Positions 46,803 through 54,508 of a stretch of DNA of 62,103 nt are shown here, piece by piece (position 1 is the first letter of the stretch; every line of letters starts with the position of its first letter). The stretch spans positions 1 to 62,103 of the forward strand of contig SVQK01000114.1 in NCBI GenBank assembly GCA_015065385.1, given 5' to 3'. The position numbers and the translations under genes were made by a program. This DNA is from Oscillospiraceae bacterium (GTDB lineage: Bacteria; Bacillota; Clostridia; Oscillospirales; CAG-272). Under the pieces are notes generated by a model. That model did no database searches and had not been told where the DNA came from. It worked only from the letters and a program-made list of their open reading frames with translations.

Positions 46803-47525
46803 ATGAACCTCACCGTTATGACCTACAACATCCAGCACGGACACGTCCATCAGTCAAATCCGGGCCGCATCGACCTGAAGGAAACCGCCTCCGTGATCCG
46901 GGACAGCGGGGCGGATCTCATCGGACTGAACGAGGTCCGGGGCCGCGGCGATCATCCCGACTACACCGCGCAGGTCGAGGAGATGGCGGCATTCCTCGGA
47001 TTTCACTGCGTGTTCGGACGGTCCATCTATGTGGGCGGGAACAACCCCTACGGAAACGCCGTCCTGTCCCGCTGGCCGATCAGCGAGTCGAAGGTCTTCC
47101 ACATTCCGGATCCGGCGGCGGAGCTCAGAATATCCAGATTCGAGCACAGAAGCATCCTCCGCGCCGCAGTCGATCTTCCCGAGGGAGGACAGTTCGCCGT
47201 GTTCTCCTCCCATTTCGGACTCACCCCGGAGGAACAGCGGAACGCTGTGGTTCTGGCCTCCGCGCTGACCGAAGCCGAACGCCTCCCCTTTGTCCTCATG
47301 GGAGACTTCAACGTCACTCCCGACGATCCGGTGCTCGATCCCCTCGACGAGCGGCTGACCGTCACCCACCCGTATCTGGAAGGACAGCTCACCCACCCGT
47401 CCCACGCGCCCGACTGCCGCATCGACTACATCTACGCCTCTCCCTCGGTGACGGTGAACGGAGCGCGCGTCCTTCCCTCGACGGCCAGCGACCACCGCCC
47501 CGTCGTCGCGGAACTCTCGTTCTGA
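46803..47525 (+). CDS. Endonuclease/exonuclease/phosphatase-fold protein
   Basis: A 240-residue EEP-superfamily phosphoesterase: TYNIQHG (residues 7-13), GLNEVR with the metal-binding Glu, SSHFGLTP, MGDFNVTPDD and SDHRPVVA with the catalytic Asp-His. The family includes nucleases, lipid and inositol phosphatases; the specific substrate is not clear. It is the last gene of the ligA run and ends at a bidirectional terminator region. Confidence 0.88.
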   Translation: MNLTVMTYNIQHGHVHQSNPGRIDLKETASVIRDSGADLIGLNEVRGRGDHPDYTAQVEEMAAFLGFHCVFGRSIYVGGNNPYGNAVLSRWPISESKVFHIPDPAAELRISRFEHRSILRAAVDLPEGGQFAVFSSHFGLTPEEQRNAVVLASALTEAERLPFVLMGDFNVTPDDPVLDPLDERLTVTHPYLEGQLTHPSHAPDCRIDYIYASPSVTVNGARVLPSTASDHRPVVAELSF

Positions 47526-47747
47526 ACCCCGGATTCCTCATTTCCCGTTCGGAATCCTGTATATTTCCGAATAATCAACCTGAACCGCCGGAGCGCAGTT
47601 TTCCGTTTTCCCGGATTCCGCACGACTTTTGCACAGCCTGTGGAAAACCCTGTGGGAAAAAGGATTCCGCGCCCCGGTCGTCTTTTTCGGATCAAAAAGC
47701 GGGCAGGATGAACCTGTATGAAATATCAACCTGACCCGTAAAAAAAC

Positions 47748-47787
47748 AAGACAGACGCCCCCAAATATCAGGGGATGCGCCTGTCTT
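47748..47787. terminator. Bidirectional intrinsic terminator
   Basis: A long stem (AAGACAGACGCCCC from 47748 with GGGGATGCGCCTGTCTT to 47787, one bulge/mismatch) has T-runs in both directions (TTTT on the plus side, seven A on the other). It separates the convergent EEP and lipoprotein genes. The remaining bases 47526-47740 contain no gene I can support. Confidence 0.88.
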
Positions 47788-47812
47788 TTCGTATTGCTTG
47801 ATTTCGGTCCGC

Positions 47813-48187
47813 TCACATATCGTGGTCGATCAGCTCCGCTTTGGTCACGATCCGGTCGGCGTCAAGGGTGATGACCAGCATCCGCACCCGGGCGTAATTG
47901 ACCGCTCCGAGCGCGTAAACCAACGTGTCTTCCGTATCGTATCCGAAGAGGGAATAGGTGAAGTTCGGATCGGCGGAGGTTTCCGGACCGAGCAGCCGGA
48001 GCACGTCGGCTTCCGTCCAGCCAACAAGATCGTACTCCTTCATCAGGGAGCGCGCCATCTCCTGCCGTCCCGCCTGATCCGCCGCGATCCAGTCTTCGGA
48101 CGAGAACGGAGTCCCGCCGCATCCGGATAGGCAGAGCAGCATGCTGAGAAGGAGCAGAACCGCGGTTCGTTTCAGCTCGTGCGCCAT
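47813..48187 (-). CDS. Small lipoprotein, BamE/SmpA-like fold possible
   Basis: A 124-residue protein with a signal peptide and lipobox LSGC (Cys23). The mature part (about 100 residues) has the pattern WTEADVLRLLGPE, then FTYSLFGYDTEDTLVYALG and LVITLDADRIVTKAELI. This is a helix followed by three strands, like the BamE/SmpA (OmlA) or beta-lactamase-inhibitor-like fold. It starts 3 bases after the stop of the membrane protein gene, so the two are probably partners in one transcript. Function unknown. Confidence 0.65.
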   Translation of the reverse strand: MAHELKRTAVLLLLSMLLCLSGCGGTPFSSEDWIAADQAGRQEMARSLMKEYDLVGWTEADVLRLLGPETSADPNFTYSLFGYDTEDTLVYALGAVNYARVRMLVITLDADRIVTKAELIDHDM

Positions 48188-48190
48188 CGC

Positions 48191-49906
48191 TTACCGTCCT
48201 TTCTTCACGCTGTACGCCTGACGAACGCCGCTGTCGTCGGTGGCTCCGACCTCCATGGAGATCCGGTCGCCCTCCTCGAGGAAGAGCAGATCCTCGGTGA
48301 ACGCCGTTTTGAAAATGCCCGCCTCCGTCTTGAGGTAGACCACCGTCTCGCCGCCCTGCACGACGTAGACGATCTCGTTCAGAACAGTTTCCTGGCTTTC
48401 CCCGGCGACGGCCTCGATCCGCGTACCGTTCTGGGCAAGCGCGGCCTTGTACAGGCGGAAGACCTCGTCCTGCGTGGTGCTTGTCACGACGATATTGTAG
48501 TTTTTCACATTCACCATCGAGTACATCTTGACAATCCCGGAGGCGTCCTTCAGCACCATGATGTACGTCGCTTCGCCGCCCACGTTGATGAGGGAGGGGA
48601 AGGAGGCGCGGTAGCCGTACTGCTGGACGGAACCCTCCGCCGCGCTCATGGCAGAATACTCTTCCGCGCCCGCCACGGAGAAGAACTTGTAATCCCCCGT
48701 CCGGCTGTTGGCCAGAATGAAGCCCACGTTCGCCTCGTCGCTGGCGGTGGAGGTCACGCCGGTGAAGATGTACACGTCGTTGCCGATGATCTTGTAGCCG
48801 AAGTCGTCCGTTGTCACCACGCAGTTCACCTGCGAGAACGCGGAGTTTAGATAGCCTCCCCGGAGCATGCCGTACCAGTCATACTTGCGGCAGATCAGAT
48901 CGCCGTAGTACACGATGTCGATCCAGTCCGGGCTGTCCGCGGGCGCGTAGATGGCAGTCTCACCCGTCACCGCGTCCAGCGTCACGACCTTGTCCACGTC
49001 CATCGCGCCGAAGAGTCCGGCGTGCGGCTTCATCGTCGAGGCCACCCAGTACGGATGCCCGGCGTCGTCCACCTCAAAGCAGACGGAGCCGAAAATGGCG
49101 GTCGGATAGGCGAACCGGAGCGCGCGGGTCAGGTTCTTCGAGAAGTACGCGGAGGGGCTGTAGCGGATGTAATCCCCGGTCAGCCGCACGAAATCCGCCT
49201 CGAACTTCACTGTGTCCACCTTGACGTAGCCCGGAATGCCCGCCTGACGGTTCTTTACCCATTTGAAGAAGGATTCGTATTCCAGCGGGGCTACCTTGTA
49301 GGGATGGGATTCCCCGTCGGCGTTCTGCATGGCGATCTGCGTATAGTTATAGGATACCTGATACTGCGAAACCAGATCGGACAGCGTGCCGAGCGTCCGC
49401 GCGCCGATGATCCGGGCCGACGCCGTGTCCATGAGGGCGATGTCGGTCACATATTCGGTCTCGGCGATCCCAGAGGCAAAGTCCTCCTCCTCCACCGTGA
49501 TGAGGGAGGAATAGGTCTTTGCGCGGAACATCTGCGATCCGGCGATGCTCCCGACGATCAGGAACGCGATCACCGCCAGCCCGAGGAAGCCCATGATCTT
49601 CGGGAATGTCGTCTTCATCCCGTTCATCGAGGTCTGGAAATCGATATTTCCGGAGGGGAAGCGGACCGTCTCCACAAACATTTTCCCGGTGATGGTCCCG
49701 ATGATGAAATACGATGCCGTGACCACGATCCCGAGGAAGATCACGAAGGTCCAGAACCCGCCCGCGTGGATGTTGAGGGGCGGCAGGGTCACATAATACA
49801 CGATGCCGATGAGAATCAGAACGGCGATCAGGTAGAGGATCACCGGAAGAACCCGGCTGTTCTTCTTTGCCCTTCTCTTTTTCTGACGGAGTGTCTCTTT
49901 GTTCAT
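48191..49906 (-). CDS. Membrane protein of unknown function
   Basis: A 571-residue protein with a Lys/Arg-rich start and three membrane helices (about residues 20-40, 52-71 and 107-126), then a large soluble domain of about 440 residues facing one side of the membrane. That domain is beta-rich, with repeated strand pairs (VVTLDAVTGETAIY, YKIIGNDVYIFTGV, GEATYIMVLKDASG). I recognise no family or catalytic motif. It is encoded with a small lipoprotein under one promoter, suggesting a cell-envelope complex. Confidence 0.6.
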   Translation of the reverse strand: MNKETLRQKKRRAKKNSRVLPVILYLIAVLILIGIVYYVTLPPLNIHAGGFWTFVIFLGIVVTASYFIIGTITGKMFVETVRFPSGNIDFQTSMNGMKTTFPKIMGFLGLAVIAFLIVGSIAGSQMFRAKTYSSLITVEEEDFASGIAETEYVTDIALMDTASARIIGARTLGTLSDLVSQYQVSYNYTQIAMQNADGESHPYKVAPLEYESFFKWVKNRQAGIPGYVKVDTVKFEADFVRLTGDYIRYSPSAYFSKNLTRALRFAYPTAIFGSVCFEVDDAGHPYWVASTMKPHAGLFGAMDVDKVVTLDAVTGETAIYAPADSPDWIDIVYYGDLICRKYDWYGMLRGGYLNSAFSQVNCVVTTDDFGYKIIGNDVYIFTGVTSTASDEANVGFILANSRTGDYKFFSVAGAEEYSAMSAAEGSVQQYGYRASFPSLINVGGEATYIMVLKDASGIVKMYSMVNVKNYNIVVTSTTQDEVFRLYKAALAQNGTRIEAVAGESQETVLNEIVYVVQGGETVVYLKTEAGIFKTAFTEDLLFLEEGDRISMEVGATDDSGVRQAYSVKKGR

Positions 49907-49953
49907 GAAGATCTCCTTTCTTCGGTCAAAAAGCTCTGTCCATGCTTGAAGGT

Positions 49954-49982
49954 ATCATATCATGAACCCCGGCCTCTGTCAA
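49954..49982 (-). promoter_or_regulatory. Promoter of the membrane protein and lipoprotein pair
   Basis: On the minus strand TTGACA (49977-49982), a 17-base spacer and TATGAT (49954-49959), about 48 bases before the ATG. Confidence 0.75.
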
Positions 49983-50015
49983 GGGATGGGCGATTAAAGT
50001 TTGATGAGAGCCGGA

Positions 50016-50070
50016 CAAAAGACCGGGACCGCCCGCCGCTCTTGTTTCAAAGCAGCCCGACCGTCCCGGT
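50016..50070 (-). terminator. Candidate terminator after uvrA
   Basis: ACCGGGAC (50022-50029) pairs perfectly with GTCCCGGT (50063-50070). The long GC-rich loop can fold further, and CTTTTG follows on the minus strand. Termination may be moderate as the T-run is short. Confidence 0.55.
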
Positions 50071-50094
50071 ATCAATTATCCATGAATCAGATTG

Positions 50095-52929
50095 TCAATC
50101 CATTCCGAGCTTTCCGCGCAGATACTGCCCCGTGTAGGACTGCGGCATCTCCGCGACCTGCTCCGGGGTGCCCTGCGCGATGACCGTACCGCCCGCGTCG
50201 CCGCCCTCCGGACCCATGTCGATGATGTGGTCCGCGCATTTGATGAGGTCCAGATTGTGCTCGATCACCACGACGGTGTTCCCGGCGTCCACCAGCTGCT
50301 GCAAAATGGCGATCAGCAGCTTGACGTCGGCGGTGTGCAGGCCCGTCGTGGGCTCGTCCAGCACATAGAGCGTCCGGCCCGTGGACCGCTTCGACAGCTC
50401 CGTCGCCAGCTTGACCCGCTGCGCCTCGCCGCCCGAGAGCGTGGTGGAGGCCTGCCCGATCTTGATGTACCCGAGTCCGACGTCGCAGAGCAGTTTGAGC
50501 CGGTTTCCGATCCGGGGAATGTCCCGGAAGAACTCAACGCCCTCGTCCGCCGTCATGTCCAGCACGTCCGCGATGGATTTGTCCTTGTACTTCACCTCGA
50601 GCGTCTCCCGGTTGTACCGCTTTCCGTGGCACACGTCGCAGGTCACATAGACGTCGGGGAGAAAGTGCATCTCGATCTTCTTCACGCCGTCCCCCTCGCA
50701 GGCCTCGCACCGCCCGCCCTTCACGTTGAAGGAGAAGCGCCCGCTCGTATAGCCGCGCATCTTGGCGCCGGGCGTCTGGGCGTAGAGGTTCCGGATATCC
50801 GTGAACAGGCCCGTATAGGTCGCGGGATTGGAGCGGGGCGTGCGTCCGATGGGGGACTGGTCGATGGCGATCACCTTGTCGAGCGCGTCCGCCCCTTCGA
50901 TCCGGTCGTGATCCCCGGGGAAGGTGACGGCCCGGTTCAGGGTGTGCGCGAGAGACCGGTACAGGATCGAGTTGATCAGCGAGGACTTTCCCGATCCGGA
51001 AACGCCCGTCACGCAGACGAAACAGCCGAGCGGGATCTCCACGTCGATGTTCTTGAGGTTGTTCTCCCGCGCTCCGACGATTCTGAGCTTTTTCCCGTTT
51101 CCCTCTCTCCGGAGTTCGGGAACCGGAACGGACTGCCGGCCCGAGAGATAGTCCCCGGTGATGGACGCACGGTTTGCCGCGATCTCCTCCGGCGTCCCGC
51201 AGGCCACGACCTCGCCGCCGTGGATCCCCGCCCGCGGACCGATATCGATGATATAGTCGGCCGCTTGCATGGTCTCCTCGTCGTGCTCCACCACGATCAC
51301 GGAGTTCCCGAGGTCGCGGAGGCTTTTGAGGGTGGCGATGAGCTTGCCGTTGTCCCGCTGATGGAGTCCGATGGACGGCTCGTCGAGGATGTAGAGCACG
51401 CCCGCGAGCGAGGAGCCGATCTGCGTTGCCAGCCGGATCCGCTGCGCCTCGCCGCCGGACAGGGTCGCCGATTTCCGAGCGAGGGAGAGATAGTCCAGCC
51501 CGACCGCCTGTAAAAATCCGAGCCGGGATTTCAGCTCCTTCAGAATGTCCCGCGCGATCTGCATTTCCATCGGATTGAAGGTCAGGGATCTGGTGAACGC
51601 GAGGGAATCGGTCACGGACATCATGCAGAATTCGTGGATGTTCTTCCCGCCCACCGTAACCGCAAGAGCTTCGTGATTCAGCTTTGCGCCGTGGCATTCC
51701 GGGCAGTCGCGTTCGGTCAGAAACTGCTCGTAGTAGTCCGCCTCCCATCCGCCCGGCTTGGCGCGATCCTCGATCAGGCGGATGATCCCGTCGAAGGTCG
51801 TGGAAACGTGGTTGATCCGGCTGCCGAAGGTCCGGTCCACCGTGAAGACGTCCGGCGAGCCGTAGAGCAGCACGTCCCGGGCCGCCTTCGGATAGTCGCG
51901 CAGGGGCATATCCAGATCCGCGCCGTATTTCTCGATCGCCGCCCTGACAAGGGGACCGTTCCAGCTTTCCTCATCCAGCGTCTTGAAGCCGTTCACCTGA
52001 ATCGCGCCTTCCCTCAGGGACAGGGAATCGTCCGGAATGATCTTGCGCGGATCGACGGACCGGAGCACGCCGAGGCCCGAGCAGGTCGGACACGCTCCGA
52101 AGGGATTGTTGAAAGAGAACATCCGCGGCTCCAGCTCCGGAAACGAGATCCCGTGCTCCGGGCATGCGTAGTTCGTGGAAAACTCCATCTCTTCGGCCTT
52201 TTCATCCCCGCGCGGCACGGTCACGATGAGGAGGGAGCCTTCCGATTCCCGCAGCGCGGTTTCCACCGAGTCGGTCAGCCGCGTCCTCAGATCCGGCTTC
52301 ATGACCAGACGGTCCACGACCAGCTCCACGGTGTGCCGCAGATTCTTGTCGAGCGCAATGTCCTCGCTCAGATCGTACAGGGAACCGTCCACCCGAGCCC
52401 GGACGAATCCGCGCTTTTTCGCGTCGGAGAAGATCTTCTCGTGCCGTCCCTTTTTGCCTCGCACGACCGGAGAGAGCACCATGAACCGCGTCCCCTCCGG
52501 CAGAGCCATGACGCTGTCGAGGATCGTGTCCACGGACGTCTGACGGATCTCCCGGCCGCACACCGGACAGTGGGGCACGCCGAGTCTCGCGTACAGCAGG
52601 CGGAGATAGTCGTAGATCTCCGTCACCGTTCCGACCGTGGAGCGCGGGTTTTTCGACGTCGTCTTCTGATCGATCGAGATCGCGGGGGAGAGCCCCTCGA
52701 TGGCGTCCACGTCCGGCTTGTCGAGCTGTCCGATGAACATCCGTGCGTAGGAGGACAGGGATTCCACGAAGCGGCGGTGTCCCTCGGCATAGATCGTGTC
52801 GAAGGCCAGAGAGGACTTGCCGGAGCCGGAGAGACCGGTGAACACCACCAGCTTGTCCCGCGGCACGTCTACGTCGATGTTTTTCAGGTTGTTCATCCGC
52901 GCTCCGCGGACGGAAATATAGTCAGGCAT
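50095..52929 (-). CDS. uvrA: Excinuclease ABC subunit A
   Basis: Damage-recognition ATPase of nucleotide excision repair; forms UvrA2 and loads UvrB. The 944-residue length is standard. It has two ABC ATPase modules (Walker [13 protein letters not shown] near residue 32 and [10 protein letters not shown]), two LSGGEAQR signatures, and zinc-binding Cys pairs (CPVC, CPTC, CEAC and CDVC). uvrB and uvrC are not in the window. The promoter lies inside a perfect AT-rich dyad (see the site upstream). Confidence 0.98.
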   Translation of the reverse strand: MPDYISVRGARMNNLKNIDVDVPRDKLVVFTGLSGSGKSSLAFDTIYAEGHRRFVESLSSYARMFIGQLDKPDVDAIEGLSPAISIDQKTTSKNPRSTVGTVTEIYDYLRLLYARLGVPHCPVCGREIRQTSVDTILDSVMALPEGTRFMVLSPVVRGKKGRHEKIFSDAKKRGFVRARVDGSLYDLSEDIALDKNLRHTVELVVDRLVMKPDLRTRLTDSVETALRESEGSLLIVTVPRGDEKAEEMEFSTNYACPEHGISFPELEPRMFSFNNPFGACPTCSGLGVLRSVDPRKIIPDDSLSLREGAIQVNGFKTLDEESWNGPLVRAAIEKYGADLDMPLRDYPKAARDVLLYGSPDVFTVDRTFGSRINHVSTTFDGIIRLIEDRAKPGGWEADYYEQFLTERDCPECHGAKLNHEALAVTVGGKNIHEFCMMSVTDSLAFTRSLTFNPMEMQIARDILKELKSRLGFLQAVGLDYLSLARKSATLSGGEAQRIRLATQIGSSLAGVLYILDEPSIGLHQRDNGKLIATLKSLRDLGNSVIVVEHDEETMQAADYIIDIGPRAGIHGGEVVACGTPEEIAANRASITGDYLSGRQSVPVPELRREGNGKKLRIVGARENNLKNIDVEIPLGCFVCVTGVSGSGKSSLINSILYRSLAHTLNRAVTFPGDHDRIEGADALDKVIAIDQSPIGRTPRSNPATYTGLFTDIRNLYAQTPGAKMRGYTSGRFSFNVKGGRCEACEGDGVKKIEMHFLPDVYVTCDVCHGKRYNRETLEVKYKDKSIADVLDMTADEGVEFFRDIPRIGNRLKLLCDVGLGYIKIGQASTTLSGGEAQRVKLATELSKRSTGRTLYVLDEPTTGLHTADVKLLIAILQQLVDAGNTVVVIEHNLDLIKCADHIIDMGPEGGDAGGTVIAQGTPEQVAEMPQSYTGQYLRGKLGMD

Positions 52930-52970
52930 GAAAAGGGCACCTCGTGAGAAGATCTGTCGGAGTATCTCCT

Positions 52971-53010
52971 ATTATATGAGAATATAAAATCTTTGTCAAT
53001 AGATTTTATA
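52971..53010 (-). promoter_or_regulatory. uvrA promoter embedded in a perfect 10-bp dyad
   Basis: On the minus strand TTGACA (52994-52999), a 17-base spacer and TATAAT (52971-52976). The -35 box lies exactly between the arms of a perfect inverted repeat: TATAAAATCT at 52983-52992 and AGATTTTATA at 53001-53010. This is the layout of a repressor operator. It does not match the usual Gram-positive LexA box (GAAC-N4-GTTC). Confidence 0.75.
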
Positions 53011-53052
53011 AACTTTTTTCGCGGAAATTCCGGGAGAATTGTTTCGGGGGAA

Positions 53053-53081
53053 TTGTAAAGGGAGGGGAAATATGGTATAAT
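53053..53081 (+). promoter_or_regulatory. Promoter of the toxin-antitoxin pair
   Basis: TTGTAA (53053-53058), a 17-base spacer and TATAAT (53076-53081), about 33 bases before the antitoxin ATG. GAATTGT occurs twice (53036-53042 and 53050-53056), a candidate binding site for the autoregulating antitoxin. Confidence 0.7.
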
Positions 53082-53113
53082 ATAAGCAGAACGAACGATG
53101 GAGGATGGCTGTG

Positions 53114-53350
53114 ATGACGAAAGTGAACATGCCGCGGACGCTCGCGGAATTCGAGCAGCTTTTCCGCATGATTCTGGTCGAAGGCAAGAGCGTCGTGGTC
53201 GAACAGGACGGAGAACCCGTCGCCGATATCACGCCGCGCGAGAGGGACGCTTCACGGCGTATCGGCATTGCGAAGGGGAAGTTCGAAATCCCCCCGGAAT
53301 TCGACGCATGGGACGGTGAAATTGCCGGGATGTTCGGGGAGGCAGAATGA
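53114..53350 (+). CDS. Phd/YefM-type antitoxin
   Basis: A 78-residue protein. The N-terminal part (TLAEFEQLFRMILVEGKSVVVEQDGEPVADITP) matches the Phd/YefM DNA-binding fold. The C-terminal RIGIAKGKFEIPPEFDAWDGEIAGMFGE is the toxin-neutralising tail common in antitoxins of PIN toxins. The ATG at 53114 was chosen because GGAGG lies 9 bases upstream; the ATG at 53105 abuts that site. The stop overlaps the toxin start (ATGA), the standard coupled layout. Confidence 0.82.
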   Translation: MTKVNMPRTLAEFEQLFRMILVEGKSVVVEQDGEPVADITPRERDASRRIGIAKGKFEIPPEFDAWDGEIAGMFGEAE

Positions 53351-53747
53351 AATTCCTGCTTGATACGCACATCCTTCTCTGGGCTTTGCGCGGCGATCCC
53401 CTTCTGCCGCAGGGAGCCGCGGAGGCGATTGGTAATCCAGAAAGTGTGGTCGTGTACAGCGCCGCTTCTCTTTGGGAGGTCGAGACCAAGCACCTCGCGC
53501 ATCCGGACTGACATGGGGCGCCGATCTGCTTGCGTACTGGTGCCGGGAGGCCGGATACCAGCCGCTTGAAATCCGCGCGGAGCACATTTTCCGCCTCAAA
53601 GATCTCCGACGCCCGGCAGACGCGCCGCCGCACAAGGATCCTTTCGACCGCATCCTGATCTGTCAGGCTATGAAGGAGGGGATGCTCCTCCTGACGCACG
53701 ACAGTCTGATCGCACAGTACGACGCGCCGCGCATCCTGACGGTATAG
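53347..53747 (+). pseudogene. PIN-domain (VapC-like) toxin gene, frameshifted
   Basis: The first frame (53347-53511) encodes FLLDTHILLWAL with the first catalytic Asp and SLWEVETK with the Glu, then meets TGA at 53509-53511. The remaining domain continues in another frame from about 53508 to the TAG at 53745-53747: LTWGADLLAYW, HIFRLKDL, DPFDRILICQA with the later Asp residues, and LLTHDSLI. One extra base near 53508 would restore a PIN ribonuclease of about 133 residues. It may be a true mutation that disarms the toxin, a consensus error, or a recoding site; the first two are more likely. Confidence 0.85.
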
Positions 53748-53758
53748 AGACGACTGCT

Positions 53759-53787
53759 GCCTGCTGTTCAAAACGGCGGGCCTTTTT
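53759..53787 (+). terminator. Intrinsic terminator after the toxin gene
   Basis: GCCTGCTG (53759-53766) pairs with CGGCGGGC (53774-53781), with two G-T pairs and a 7-base loop, followed by five T. Confidence 0.75.
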
Positions 53788-53888
53788 CTTGTTTCAAATC
53801 CGCGGCATTTCTTTTGTCATATCACCACGCGGTATAGTGGCTTCGCGGAGGAAGGAGCCGCACAGACGGATAACCTCCGCTTCGGTTC

Positions 53889-53917
53889 ATTATAACACAA
53901 ATAATATTTGATTTCAA
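53889..53917 (-). promoter_or_regulatory. Minus-strand promoter facing the toxin gene
   Basis: TTGAAA (53912-53917), a 17-base spacer and TATAAT (53889-53894) on the minus strand, within an AT-rich patch. It lies after the end of the GNAT gene and points toward the 3' end of the toxin gene, where no minus-strand gene is visible. The first 50 bases of the transcript can pair GAGG/CCTC arms around a small hairpin. It could make an antisense or small RNA. Confidence 0.5.
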
Positions 53918-53947
53918 TAGGATTCCGTATTTTTTGGAAATTCAGAA

Positions 53948-54508
53948 TTATCGTTCGCGTTTGAAGCCGGGAAGAACCAGTTCCATGAACCGGTCTTCTT
54001 CCGTATCGACAAAACCGGGAGGGACGATCTGCGCATCCCGGCATCCCATTTTGAAATAGAACGCGACGGTTTCCCGGGAGGGTACGGCGGAGATGAACAG
54101 CCGATCCGCCCCCATCTCACTCGCCCGGACACAGACCGCGCGGAAGAGTCTGGATCCGATCCCCAGCCGCTGAACCCGGTCGTCAACGAACAGCATGGTG
54201 AGATTGGCGTACCGGATCTCCCCCTCCGATAGGCAGCCGTCCAGAGAGGCGAATCCGACCGGCAGACCGTCCGAAAATGCCGCAAAGACCGCGCCTCCCG
54301 CTTCCGCCTGTTCTCTCAGCCATAGGGGGATCCACCGCCTCTTTTCGTCACTCCATTCCCGAATCAGATCGGTCGGCGAGAGGACATAGCCGTCCCCCTC
54401 CCGGACCCAGATTTCCCTGATGATCTGACGGTGCCGGAATCCCGAAAGGAAAACCTCCGTCAGCTCTTCCGGCAAAACACGACGGACTTCCATACCCCTG
54501 TCCATCAT
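53948..54508 (-). CDS. GNAT-family N-acetyltransferase
   Basis: A 186-residue acyl-CoA-dependent acetyltransferase. The acetyl-CoA loop QRLGIGSRLF is at residues 113-122, and FYFKMGC near 151-157 is the usual beta6/beta7 region. The first ATG overlaps the helicase stop by 4 bases (ATGA); a second in-frame ATG five codons on is possible. As the last gene of the TerB/ATPase/helicase operon it is expected to be made with those proteins, although the acetyl acceptor (small molecule, protein or tRNA) cannot be told. Confidence 0.82.
   Translation of the reverse strand: MMDRGMEVRRVLPEELTEVFLSGFRHRQIIREIWVREGDGYVLSPTDLIREWSDEKRRWIPLWLREQAEAGGAVFAAFSDGLPVGFASLDGCLSEGEIRYANLTMLFVDDRVQRLGIGSRLFRAVCVRASEMGADRLFISAVPSRETVAFYFKMGCRDAQIVPPGFVDTEEDRFMELVLPGFKRER

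Noticed and set aside
47640..47675. Two DnaA-box-like sequences (TGTGGAAAA and TGTGGGAAAA)
   Set aside because: Both differ from the consensus, there are no others around, no AT-rich unwinding region and no dnaA or dnaN nearby; not enough for an origin.
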